A stretch of 64,000 bases of DNA from Opisthocomus hoazin. Taxonomy: Eukaryota > Chordata > Aves > Opisthocomiformes > Opisthocomidae. The DNA is taken from positions 9,610,001 to 9,674,000 of the forward strand of contig NC_134428.1 in assembly GCF_030867145.1 (NCBI RefSeq), in the 5' to 3' direction. Below the pieces are notes generated by a model. The model had not been told where the DNA came from and made no database searches. It worked only from the letters and a program-made list of their open reading frames with translations. The translations under genes were made by a program, and so were the position numbers. Position 1 is the stretch's first letter; each line of letters begins with the position of its first letter. Shown piece by piece: positions 13,301-23,336 of this stretch.

Positions 13301-16300
13301 TTTAAACACATATTACTTGCAATTAATCCTGCTACAAAATGCAATTTCATTCTCCATTGATGTAATTGGTCACCTGTGCACATCAGTTATATCTGTGCCT
13401 CTAAGCAGCACTCTTAAATGCCTTGCATTACACTGCTTTCAAACTTCAGTAAGTACATTTCTGTCTTAGTTTTAAGTATGAGTGAATTTCAGACAACAGT
13501 AACAGGTGGGACAAACCATATTCTCTACACAATTAAGCTCATCTTGCCTGTCACAGATTTGTTATCAGCACTTTGCCAACAGCTATCTCAGTTTTGTGAA
13601 AATTACTGCTATGTTAGCTCTTGCTCCATTAAAAGACATCAACATACCCACACCGATTTCATTTACTTGATTTCTATAATTTTTTTTTAATCTGGCAGAG
13701 CTGATTAAGACAGCTTTTTATATTCTTGCTTTACTAATGAAGTCAACATAAGAGCCATTTTCCCAGAACAATAAGAAGATATTTACTTCAGAACAGCTGT
13801 CCAAGATACTGGTTTACAGGTAAACAGTGACATACACACCTAATCCAGTTCTCACACTCAAAAAGCACAAACATAATCACTATTAAATACTATTCTTAGA
13901 CTTTGAATACAAGGCACCACTGCACGGTTCACAAAAGACAGGACTAAAATTTATACTATCAAAGAGCAGCATGACACAAACTACCAAAAAAAGAAAAACA
14001 CCTCAAACTGATCACAGCTAAATCTTGGGGCTTTTAGAATACAAGCTGTACAGGTATACACAGACTACGCTTAACATGTTACTTTTCTACACTAAGAGTA
14101 TTTTGCCTGTGCTGGTTTGTAATCAGAAGGCTAGAAGATTTACACGTGCTAATTCCCTGTGAAAGCAACAGCAACATGACAGATTACTCCTCCAGCCATT
14201 TTGTACTCCACAGCAGAAGGATCCATTGCACTCACTCATAAGAGCTCCCCAAAGACTTCAGAGCTAATTTGGAAACTAACAATATCCCTTCAATCACTTC
14301 CCAAAATGCCACGAGAAAGTCCTTCCGAGAGACAAGCAGCCCAGCTTCATGTCAATAGCCTGCTTTCCTTGGATACAAGAATGCTTCACAAAGCACTGCC
14401 TACAAACTAGTTATAAGATCAAACACACTGACTGTTCATGCAGCCTGGACAAATTTCAAGCATCATTACCCTGGGAAAGATTATATTTTTACAGTAAAAG
14501 CTACAACTATTTTGTTTACAAAGTTAAGCTGGCAAAATGTAAGTCATCAAGTTGCCTACATTCTGAAATTGCCAAGTCAAAACTAACATTACTAAACATT
14601 CAGCTTCTACTTTTTTAAATAAAAATAAGATAAATTGCAGGCTCAGAAGTCTTATTCTAATAGGAGCCTAAGACCTTCTGCAGTGGCCTTAAGTTCTAAA
14701 CCCTGCGTTACAAGCCATGCCTTCACTTCTTCAGGGCAGTCTGGAAGACAATCAAATGTCTTTAAAATGAGGCCCAGCAGCAATTGGAAAATCATGATCT
14801 AAGACCTTGACAGTGTGGTATTAAACTTCTGGTTTTTTTCAGAAAAAAATGCTGACATTCAAGACATGACATTCTCATCATGCACTATTCCTTGTGTAGC
14901 TCTTGTTGAAAGAACTTTGATGCGTCAAAATTCCAAAGTATGAGATCAGAAGCCAGCTGACAGGGCAAGCAGCAGTTCACCACACCAAGTACTTGTCCAG
15001 TGTTTTGGCAGAGTCCTCCAAAACACAACCATTACTGAGCATGTGAGAAACAACAGGAGATTTTTAAAGAGCCACATTCATCACTAGGGAAGGCAAGTTC
15101 ACATGAAGAGACTCCAGAGTGCCTGGTATGCCAGCACCTAGATGGTTCTACTCGTGTTCTCAACAAATTTCTACCCCCTTGGGTGTTCACTGAAAGATGG
15201 CAGTTTTGAGTAACTGAGGTACTTCAGCACTTCCCAAAGATCTGTTTTAAGGGAAAGATTTGTTCAGGGTGCTGCTTTTTGAAGTGTTACATTATACCTG
15301 ACTAAAGACAGCTTCCTGCTTAAACTCTAGTTCCCTGATCACCACACACACTCTTCCGTTAACTACATTACTGCAGAAAAATAGGCCTCATCTTGCCTAT
15401 AGCACAAGTAATCAAATGATTTAACCAAAAATAAACAGCCTACTGCTGCAAAGATGCCGTAAGGGAGAGCAATGCCATTTGTAAAGATGACTATAATTAT
15501 TCCAGACAATTTATTAACACTACCTGCTGATACTCCAGCACCATGCTCAAGTGACTAGCATTCCAGTCCACTTTCTAGTGACCCACTCCCTCCAGCCAAC
15601 ATCTACCCTGTTCTGAGATACACTGCCCCTGTAGAGGACCTATGACCTACACACCATTCAAACACACTTTCTGCAAGAGTCAAGTCTCCAGCAGCAAGGG
15701 TTATGCATCCACATTTCCTCCTTGCTCTGCCCACATCTGTCAGAAACCTGATCAGCCATCACAAAAAGTTCGACTGCTTAAAACAAATCCAAAATGGGAA
15801 AACTGGAGACAAATGCAGACCATGCAGGTAGAACTATAATACCGTATAGACCATAAAAAAACATACACCCCAAAACTAAAAAAAAAAACCAAGTCAGAAA
15901 AGCAACAATTCGGAATTTTAAAGTTTTTTCCTTCCTAGGAATGGAGTAACAACAAGAATCACACCATGTCAATTAAGGCACTGATACAGATACAATTTCT
16001 GTGCAGTCTTCTAAAAAAATTAGATACCACCAAACAACTCTTCTGCAGACCAGCATTCTTGTGACAACCCAAAGAAAAGCAGAGCTCAGAAACAGATCCT
16101 GACAGATAGAAACACACAGTAAAATGGCAAAGCACAGCCACGTGCAGAGCGCACTCTTATCAAAGTCTTGGCTAACACCACTCTCTTACAGCCTCCCTGG
16201 ACACAGTCATCATGTCATTCTAGTGGTTAAAAGAGTCTGGGTAGCTTACTGAAGAAGCCTCCCTGTCACAAGATGATAAAATTTTGTCATATAACATCTC

Positions 16301-17653
16301 TGCAGAGTTTTACAAACACTAAACCCAACCTATACTTCACCACAAGCGTGCATGTGTTAGACTAACAGCCCAACATTTAATAACACGATGCAATCTACAA
16401 AATGCAGGAAATCTAAGTACTGTTCAGTAAGCTGCTGCACTCTTCCCCTGAATTCACGAGGACGAGCCACACACTCAAAACATCCTTTTCCAAGGGTCTC
16501 TAAAGTAAAACAGCTTTTGAGCTATTAGTCACTGACATGAGGCAACAGAGAAGATTCAGCCACCGTCAGCTAAAGCGGCCCAGGGAAAACTTGCAAGATT
16601 CAGGAAGCAGTCTCGGGTTAGATTTTATCGGGGTGAATAAGAGACATTAACAGGCCCTGCTCATGAGTAAGCCGGGGCAGGCGGCGAGCGGGGTCGGCTC
16701 AGCGGGGAGGGCGGCGGGGCGGCTGGGGGGGAGGGCGGCCCCTTACCTTTGTAGAGGTTCGTGACCGCGGTGGCGGCGTTCTGGAAGGGGACCCAGAGGG
16801 AGAGCCCCGGCTGCTGGCACACCCGGTCTGCAGGGAGGGAAGGACACACGCTGTTTATTTTGGAGTCACCAACTCCGAACGGCCATGTTAGGTTTCGCCA
16901 TTTTGTTCCAGCTTCCGGAGGCAAACTCGGGATCGGGGCCGGCCAGGGCGGGCGGCAGCGGCCCGGCGCCGGGCGGCGGTCAACCCCCGACCCCGCACCC
17001 CCCTCCTCCCCAGCCCGGCGGGGAAGCGCCCGGCCCGGCCCCCGCCCGCAGTCCCCGCCGCACAATGGGGCCGGCCCCGCACTTCGCCATTTTGTCGGAG
17101 CTTCTTCCCTGGGCAGGGCGCCGGGAGCCGCCGCCGGCAGGGCCAGGCTGCCCCCGCCCTCCCCGGGCACCCGCAGGGCTCGCCCCCGCCGCCCGGAGCC
17201 CTCCCCGGGGCCGTCCGGGCCCCTCCGCGGGGAGGACGCGAGGGGCCGGCCCAGGCCCGCTCCGCGGGCGGGGCGGGGGGGGCCGAGAAGGGCGGGCGGC
17301 GTCCGGGCAGCGGTTCCCCCTCACGCCATTTTGTGCTCCCGCCCGCCTCCATGGACGGGCGCGGAGCCCCCCGGGCCGGAAGCCCACTCCTCCTCCCCCC
17401 GCCCGGCGCCGCTCTCCCCGCCGCCTCCCTCACCCTTGTAGAGCTGCGCCACGGCGGTGGCCGAGTTCTGGAAGAGGTGCCAGAGCTTCTGCTGCTTGTG
17501 CTCGGGCTGCGCCGCCGCTTCGTCCTGCAGCTCCGGGGCCAGCGCCTCCTCCTGCTCGGCCTCGGCCAGGCACTGCCGCTCCCACTTGCTGAACCAGTGC
17601 TCGGGCCCGTGCTCCTGGATCTCCGCCTCGCCCTCCTCCTTCTTGTCCTCCAT
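4074..17653 (-). CDS. HAPSTR1: HAPSTR1 (C16orf72), HUWE1-associated stress-response modifier; complete spliced coding region
   Basis: Four coding exons on the minus strand join to 822 nt, or 273 residues plus stop: 17653-17434, 16827-16747, 12612-12337 and 4318-4074. Every intron is GT-AG and every junction is phase 1, so Asp74, Glu101 and Gly193 are split codons. I recognise the product as HAPSTR1/C16orf72 (DUF4588 family); the human protein is about 275 residues. In the family it binds the E3 ligase HUWE1, influences its nuclear abundance and modulates p53 and proteotoxic stress responses. Visible features are an acidic, Glu-rich N-terminus (2-50), two FQNxATAVxxLYK motifs (61-73 and 88-100), a basic cluster KKRRRTIRR (130-138) that could act in nuclear import, a Ser/Thr/Pro-rich stretch (162-220), a conserved-looking VDLNTFISEEMALHLD segment (230-245) and a basic tail ending KRNRMI. 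There is no signal peptide or membrane segment. The start is the first ATG of the recognised N-terminus. I see no frameshift or premature stop, so the gene looks intact. Identity is recognised by eye, not by database search. Confidence 0.96.
4319..12336 (-). other. HAPSTR1: HAPSTR1 intron 3 (8018 nt)
   Basis: It is bounded by GTAACA (complement at 12336) and CCCTAG (complement ending at 4319). The content is uniformly AT-rich. I see no CR1 fragment, satellite or second gene, and the small ORFs inside are short and low in coding character. An AATAAA and its complement lie close together at 4823-4837, which could permit premature polyadenylation, but nothing else supports this. Confidence 0.85.
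12337..12612 (-). CDS. HAPSTR1: HAPSTR1 coding exon 3 (residues 101-193)
   Basis: The acceptor is TTCTTGCAG|AAAGTG and the donor CATG|GTAACAG. It encodes the central region with RSFDVGIQIGYQRRNKDVLA (108-127), the basic cluster KKRRRTIRR and a Pro/Arg linker PPPRNSRAPPR. The donor deviates from consensus at +5 (C instead of G). Reading through it adds about 16 residues before a stop near 12284, so intron retention would give a truncated form lacking the C-terminal 80 residues. Confidence 0.95.
12613..16746 (-). other. HAPSTR1: HAPSTR1 intron 2 (4134 nt)
   Basis: It runs from the GTAAGG donor next to 16747 to the TTCTTGCAG acceptor next to 12612. It is AT-rich up to about 16550, then enters the promoter CpG island. 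No repeats or coding-like ORFs are recognised. Confidence 0.85.
16747..16827 (-). CDS. HAPSTR1: HAPSTR1 coding exon 2, symmetric 81-nt exon (residues 74-100)
   Basis: The acceptor is TCCCTGCAG|ACCGGG and the donor AAAG|GTAAGG. The exon encodes DRVCQQPGLS then LWVPFQNAATAVTNLYK (84-100). Its length is a multiple of three and both flanking introns are phase 1, so skipping would remove 27 residues without shifting the frame. Its C-terminal 17 residues repeat the end of exon 1. Confidence 0.95.
16896..16905 (-). promoter_or_regulatory. YY1-like motif, intron 1 copy C
   Basis: CAAAATGGCG on the minus strand, 68 nt before the exon 2 acceptor. It shares a 22-nt extended module with copy B, 189 nt away. 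Confidence 0.4.
17085..17094 (-). promoter_or_regulatory. YY1-like motif, intron 1 copy B
   Basis: CAAAATGGCG on the minus strand. Similarity to copy C extends beyond the core: plus-strand TTCGCCATTTTGT, three variable bases, then AGCTTC. Confidence 0.4.
17324..17333 (-). promoter_or_regulatory. YY1-like motif, intron 1 copy A
   Basis: CAAAATGGCG on the minus strand, 101 nt inside intron 1. It is the first of three copies in the same orientation as HAPSTR1 transcription. Confidence 0.4.
17434..17653 (-). CDS. HAPSTR1: HAPSTR1 coding exon 1 (residues 1-73 plus first base of codon 74)
   Basis: The ATG is the complement of 17651-17653. The exon encodes a Glu/Gln-rich, probably helical N-terminus beginning MEDKKEEGEAEIQEHGPEHW and ends with LWHLFQNSATAVAQLYK (57-73). 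The donor reads AAGG|GTGAGG on the minus strand, leaving one base of the Asp74 codon. The alanine stretch around residue 46-48 seems slightly shorter than I remember for the human protein, which would fit the two-residue length difference. Confidence 0.95.
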
Positions 17654-17978
17654 CCTCCGGCCGGCTCCGCGTCCCTCGCCGGGCGCTCGCCTCTCCGCCG
17701 CGGGCCTACCTCACCCCCATGACCGGAGCGGCTGGCCCGCCCGCCCGCCCGCCGGCTCCACACGCACTGAGCGCCGGCGCCGCACTGAGCGCAGTAAAAG
17801 CCCGTCGGCGCCGCCCGGCGCCGCCCGGCACCGCGCTGCCGCCCGGCACCGGCACCCGCCCCCGCCGCCTGACTGGCCACCGCCGCCCCGGCACCTCCGG
17901 TTTGAACGGTTCCGCCTGCCCTCACTGGGCCGCCCGCACGCCCATCAGGGAGGAGGGCGTGCCCGACCGCGAGGTTGG

Positions 17979-17983
17979 TTATA
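17979..17983 (-). promoter_or_regulatory. TATA-like element in the HAPSTR1 island
   Basis: The minus strand reads GGGTATAACC inside otherwise GC-rich DNA. If used, initiation would fall near 17950, giving a 5' UTR of about 300 nt. It is the only such AT-rich hexamer-like site in the upstream island, but CpG-island promoters seldom depend on one. Confidence 0.25.
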
Positions 17984-18018
17984 CCCTCACACGCTCGTGC
18001 GCGGACGGCGGCGGCAGG

Positions 18019-18028
18019 GCGCATGCGC
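18019..18028. promoter_or_regulatory. NRF1-type site
   Basis: This is a perfect palindrome GCGCATGCGC, the NRF1 consensus core, about 370 nt upstream of the HAPSTR1 start codon. NRF1 sites are typical of CpG-island promoters. Confidence 0.55.
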
Positions 18029-18133
18029 GACTGCCTCCCCCGCCGCGCCTCGGCGCGGCCTGGCCCCGCCCCCTGGCGTGATGCGCTGGGCCCCGGGGCG
18101 TCTCCGCCCGCGGGGGGCGGGCCCTGAGGCGGC

Positions 18134-18145
18134 GCCGCCATCTTG
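18134..18145 (-). promoter_or_regulatory. YY1-type site at the distal HAPSTR1 promoter
   Basis: The minus strand reads CAAGATGGCGGC, an excellent YY1 core. In many promoters this motif sits just downstream of the start site and reads in the direction of transcription, which would allow a HAPSTR1 start near 18150-18160. Confidence 0.5.
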
Positions 18146-18231
18146 GCGCCAGGGCCCTCCCCCAGAGGGGTGAGGCGTTGCCGGGTCGCGGGTTGGTCTT
18201 AGTCGCCGCCGGCGGGCCCAAGCCCCGCAGG

Positions 18232-18259
18232 TGGCGGTGGCGGCGGCGGCGGCGGCGGC
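18232..18259. repeat. (GGC)n trinucleotide repeat
   Basis: An interrupted GGT/GGC run of about nine units lies upstream of HAPSTR1 inside the CpG island. Such tracts are often length-variable. Confidence 0.8.
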
Positions 18260-18429
18260 CGCCCCAGGGGCGGATCCCTAGCCGGGGGCGGTTTCTTCCG
18301 CCCGACCTGTGGCAGAGGCCGGAGCCGGCCCGGGGGAAGAAGGCTGCTGCGCGGGGCCGGGGCCGGGGCACGGGCCTGTGGCGCGGCCGAGGGGGTGAGG
18401 GCCGGGCGGTCCCTCCTCAGCCCTTGTCA

Positions 18430-18526
18430 CACATGTGTTATTCACCCTTTGTTGTGGTGTGTTTGCACCGTGCCGGGCACAATCCCAGCAAATGGTGAGA
18501 CGGAAACCACAACTTCCTCACATGTG
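18430..18526. promoter_or_regulatory. Pair of CACATGTG E-box palindromes
   Basis: Identical CACATGTG octamers at 18430-18437 and 18519-18526 flank the outer edge of the HAPSTR1 island, 89 nt apart. Both are canonical bHLH E-boxes (CANNTG). Function is not shown by sequence alone. Confidence 0.25.
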
Positions 18527-21500
18527 TTCAAAGCGTGCGTTTACTTCAGTCAGGTCAAAACACTGCTGCGAAAACCTCGTCTTCCTCGCTACCGCAGCCA
18601 CGCTGCTCCCTCCATCAAAGCAAACGTGCCCTGAGCCGGCACGTGGCCTGGCGCGGGAGCACCGGCGGACACCCAGAGTTCCCATCCTCTGCCAAATAGC
18701 TCTCGTCTCTCAGGTTTGGTCGCTGCCATGCTGAGGCTGGGCGTGCCCGGCAGCCCTCTCTGCACCCGCCGTCCCCAGCCTGCAGCCAGGCTGGGGGACA
18801 GCTCCTCCGTACTGTTAATCTGGCATTCGGCACCGGAGCGGGGTCCAGTGTCCCCAGCCCACCCAAACCGCTGGGTGCTGGAAGCACTCGCGAGCTTCAT
18901 GGGCCGTCCCTTCCACTGACAGTCCATACCTGCTCCCATTCTGGGCTTGGGTCTCCGTACAACTTCCTGAAACGTACAGGAACTCAAGCCTAAATCATAC
19001 ATAGTAGGGAAGGAGATGAGAAAATAACGAGAAATGGATTTTTTTCATCTCTACGGACAACTGAAAACTGAAGCTGCAGGCTGCTGTATTCCCTAGACCA
19101 GTGAGACCAACTACTGGGGACCCCGCGCTCGTGGGCTGTGCTGTGGTGCTCCCCGTGAGCAGAAAGGATGGGAGTATCTGTACCTCCGTCCGCTTGTTCT
19201 TGAACGGAAGTTGTGGCACTGGCTTTTTAATACATGCTTTGTAACAGTAATGCACGTACACAGAGCCATGGATATACTGGTCCTTCCTTGGAAGAGCTCT
19301 GTCCCATCCTCCTGTAAGATTATGAATTTCAGCAGGTTTAGGAGTAGTCCCAGGTATAAGCTAGTGGCCTTGTATGAACTTTCAAAGATAGCATAGAAAA
19401 GAAAGGAACACATTTTAAAAAATGAAAATGCTGACAATAAATGAAAATCGGTTTTGTAAGTCATACATTGATCAGTAGGCCAGTGAGTACATAGTGTGGT
19501 GGAACGTGGATTTTGCTCCTGTGCAACTGTTTTCAGGAAGACAAAGAACAGAAGAGGAAACTGTCTTCCCTATCGAATAGGGTTTCTTATAAGCTACCCA
19601 CGACTTGGAAATGTTCATGCCTTATACTCTTAAATTGCTTAAATATTGGATGGCACCAAATGGGAATGTGCGATGGGATTGTATTCAAGTACTTCTCCAA
19701 CAAACAGCGTACTTGAATCCATCTCCCCTGATGAAAGGTGAGCAGAAATGCTCCTGCCAACTTCAGTGGGCTTTGCGTGTGCTCTCCGCAAGACCTGAGA
19801 TCAGCAGTCCCTGCGTGGAGCTTGGTGTAGGCGGGGACGTGGCTGTCCTGGGTTTTGTGTATCGCACATCTGTTTTTCCGAATCTTTCAAAAGAGTTGCA
19901 TAACGTTGGCAACCGTGAAATAAACAGTTGGTTACTGCAATACAATGTGGTGTTAGTCACAATTTATCAAGCATACGGTCCTGAAATTTGGCTCTGACTG
20001 ATGCCCATTCAGTGCAAATCAAGCAGGGAGTTGTAACGCATCGCTAGGTAATCCTGGGTAAAGCGGCAGCACGCGAATTTCCCAGTTTAGTGTAGAGAAG
20101 CCCAGCTACGCACAGTTCCCTGAAATATTTACAGCTGGTAGAAACTGCTGAGATCTTACAAGGGCTGCTTTCCTTTCTGCACGCGTTACACCAAGCAGGG
20201 TGGGTAATGCTGGAGTTGTTGTAGCTGTTGTTTTTCCAGTTTGCTGAAGTAGCCATTGGCAATTTCTGGGATAGCAGTGTGGAGACGCGTAGCTGGGAAC
20301 CGGGATACTGGATTTTAAAATCAGAAAACTTGCATCATTTTTTGATGGAATGGATTGAAGAACTTCAACTTGGTCTACGAACATCTTTATGCCGCTTGGG
20401 GATAAAAAGGGTGTTACGGACCTGGGAAGGGAGTCAGGCATTTTCTGGGGCTCGGAGAATAATGCAGCAAAGGGGTCCTGCGGGTAGAGAAGCGACATTA
20501 AATGGAGAATGGAGACTTTTCTTGGGTGAATTGCGGAGGAGACAGCAAAGGGGAGAAGGAAAAGGAGCGAAAGCGCATGCACAAAAACCCCGCTAACACA
20601 CCCAAGCACTCTTCTCCCTGATGCCTCCCAAGACGCTAGTGCCCGTGTCCTCTGAGCAGCACTGCTTCACTAAAGAATTTTTCCTCCCCGTAAGTAAAGA
20701 ACAAGTGTCATGCTAATCCGTTTTGACCCGCCACCCGTGGCCTGGAACAAACAAAGCTGTGCTGGTTGTGGTTGCTGGTGAGCCGTTTGTCGGCTGGAGT
20801 CAAACGCAGAAAGACTGGGAGATCGATGGTGTACCCACGGTGAACGTGGCATCTGAGTGATCTCGGCGCTTTGCCTCTTAATTTCCCCCACGGGAACCTC
20901 GCAGTGATGAGAGCAGTGTGGCATCCCAACTGACATCTCGGGGGAGATAATTACTGGAGCGTGATGAGGGTGTGCTAATTGTCTAAGGCTCTGAAGACTT
21001 GTTTGATTCCCTTATGCAGACTCTTACCGGGAGTTGAATTTAGTGATAAATAAAGGAAAACATTTTTTAAAATATGAAAATATGAAACTGGGGGAAGAGG
21101 AGGGTTTACTGACAATACCGTCTATTCAAAGCGGACGCTAACGTTCTAAAACATTTGGATGCACAGATGGTCGAATATAGACATGAAAATGTTTCCTCAG
21201 TGCTGTGGCCGAATGTGTGGATGCTTGTACAAGTTAACTTTCACGTTAACACTTCGGAGGAACTGAAGGGAGCAGGTATTCACTTCACCAAAGAGAAAAA
21301 AACAGGTCTGAGCTACAGTATTTTCATTTCTCCTCACCATTCTGTCCCCTGGGATCAGACTCCAGCTATGCCGTCCTCCAGAGCGGCAGGTCGGCAGGGA
21401 AGGGTATTGCTCAGCTGGGAATTGTAATGCTTCAAGGCAACAGTTTCCAGCCCGAGCAGTATGCGTGAGCAAGGAAGCAGCAGGCACGCGTGAGAAGCCT

Positions 21501-23123
21501 GGCTGACAGAGAACGGCGGTGCCCTGCCTCTGGCATATCAGACAGTGGAGGCAGTTTAACCTGTTGTTGATGTGCTCCGTTGGGCTTTTATCTGTGATGG
21601 ATTGTTGCTGTTGTTCCCCACGGAAGAACTTGGAGAATGAGCACCCTTCCTGGAAACACCTGAATCAGTCTGAAATGGAAACCGATCGACAGAGGTCATT
21701 AGCATCAGTGTGTGAGTGTTCGATATAGTCTCAAGAGCCCCGTGTTCTCCTGTTCTGGAGTCATACGGGAAGCAGAAAATAAAAGAAATAGGATAAAAGG
21801 ATTTCTTTGCCAATCTGTGTTCCTAGGTAAAGGTGTGTTCCTAAACACGGAACTAGTTAAGCACAGCAAAAAGGCTGCCTGAGTGGTGTTTTGAATTTTA
21901 AAATGTTGATAACCTCAAATAAAAAATGAATCTTGAGATTTCCTGGGAGCGCTTTAGTAGCAACACTTCTCAGGCCGTGATCAAAATGCTGTCACATAAA
22001 AGCAACTTCAAACTGCATGGTTAAAGCTTGGTCAATGTATTTTTGCCTGAAATAAAAATCCAGAGAATTTTTGCCCCAAAACCTATGCTCCGTATGGGAA
22101 GGAAAGCAGTTGGACCCCGTGGGAACAGCATTCTCGAAACCTCATGCCAGGGCTCTGACATCCAAGGCACTGACCCATCCAGCCAGGGAGCGAGACTCTC
22201 CTTTTGCGAGAAAGACTACGCGACTACACCGAGAAACAGATCCTTTACGCGTGAATTCACGCTCTACCAAAAAGAGCAGCAGCCATAGTTTCCATTTTTA
22301 CTGGGTGGTACCGTACTGCGGATTCGGCTCCACGGGAAGCAGTGGTATTTCTTGCGCAACAGGACAAAGCCCAGGGTGCACGTGCAGTTGTCCTCCTGCT
22401 CGGTGCTCCGGAGCAGCCTCATCTCTCTTCGTGCCATAAGAACTGCTCTGAGAGAACTCTGCTTGTCTATAACACTTCCCGAAAACCACTTTTTTTTGTT
22501 CTCCAGTTTCAAACCTTTAATGCATCGTGAAGGATAAAAGCAGTTTCTACATAGCACATTCATGAAGATTTGCAAGTCAGGTCCTATTGCTGTGGGCTGT
22601 ATACAAATGAAAGAGCTGATCTTTGCCATGCAGGACTAGCAAGTAAAACACAAAGGAAGAAAGAAGCGTGCATCATGTTTTCATGCCATGCGATGAATGG
22701 GCAGATGACCGTTCCTTCTGATCACGCAGCCTTATCAGTCTGTGTGTAAGCTGGTGTTTCTGTTGGCAGGAGCGAGACGGACAGATCTTGAAGCCGAATT
22801 CAGTTTGAGAGCGTGTGTTGTGGTTAGTATAGTTGTTGGCCCGATATGGAAATTTTTACCCCAAATTCAATCCCAAAGCCGTATCCGAGGCTGCAGGACA
22901 AACAATATCCAATAATCTCTGACTACTGCAGGTCAAAGTCTCAGTGTAAAGCATCTTGATCGCTTACTGCAGGTACATGACCGGCCTATAAAACAAAAAG
23001 GCTACAGAGTGAATGAAAGACTGGGCAATAAAAACATTGTGGGGGTCATCTCAGTGGAGTTTCCTTTGCTTGCAGAGTAGATTACTTGCTCAAGTGCCTT
23101 CGTGAGAGAGGAAGCCAAGGCTT
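18527..23123. other. Intergenic DNA right of the HAPSTR1 island
   Basis: This is mixed-composition DNA with no recognised gene or interspersed repeat. The longest ORF (20106-20609, minus, 167 codons) begins with a hydrophobic leader-like stretch but resembles nothing I recognise and has no supporting gene structure. Confidence 0.5.
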
Positions 23124-23336
23124 TTAAAAATCCTTAATAGAGTCTAAATGAAAGTAGAAGTTCTCCATGCGATCCTGTGGTGTGATGTTGGGATATCTGG
23201 CACTATGCAGATTGCTGCAGCTGGCAGGCGCTTCACCGTTTACCGTCAGGTATTCGTTGAGGGAGCCGCGGGATGCCAGAGGTCTGCGGTAGGTTGTCTG
23301 CATGCTCCCAAAGGCAGTTAGGAATCTCTTCAGCAT
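23124..23336 (-). other. Orphan coding-like ORF, 70 codons, unrecognised
   Basis: An ATG-initiated ORF sits directly after an in-frame TAA. Its composition is balanced, with third positions rich in C and T, and it ends HLDSIKDF. It contains RRPLASRGSLNEYLTVNGE and a possible N-glycosylation site (NIT). The start context is weak (T at -3, C at +4). No domain is recognised and no partner exons were identified. It could be a small gene, a decayed exon or chance; an alternative frame in the first half is also open. Confidence 0.25.

Larger units (their letters stand above)
16828..17433 (-). other. HAPSTR1: HAPSTR1 intron 1 (606 nt), wholly inside the CpG island
   Basis: It is a short, very GC-rich intron with a GTGAGG donor and a CTCCCTGCAG acceptor. 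It carries three CGCCATTTTG motifs (16896, 17085, 17324) and a G-quadruplex-prone G run near 17268-17283. Long ORFs overlap here in several frames only because stop codons are rare in GC-rich DNA. Confidence 0.88.
16655..18410. promoter_or_regulatory. HAPSTR1: CpG-island promoter of HAPSTR1
   Basis: CpG density and GC content rise abruptly near 16655 and fall near 18410, flanked by AT-rich DNA on the left. The island covers exons 1 and 2, intron 1 and about 750 nt upstream of the start codon. It contains GC boxes (for example CCCCGCCCC near 18063-18072), an NRF1-type palindrome and YY1-type sites, as is usual for housekeeping promoters. The transcription start cannot be fixed from sequence; candidates lie between about 17940 and 18160. 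Confidence 0.85.

Noticed and set aside
16888-18141. A 417-codon minus-strand ORF and several other long ORFs over the HAPSTR1 island
   Set aside because: They overlap exons, introns and promoter in the wrong frame, are dominated by Arg, Gly, Ala and Pro, and reflect low stop frequency in GC-rich DNA.
20106-20609. A 167-codon minus-strand ORF with a hydrophobic, signal-like N-terminus
   Set aside because: No family resemblance and no splice or promoter context. A plus-strand ORF of similar length overlaps it, and a hydrophobic start alone is weak evidence.
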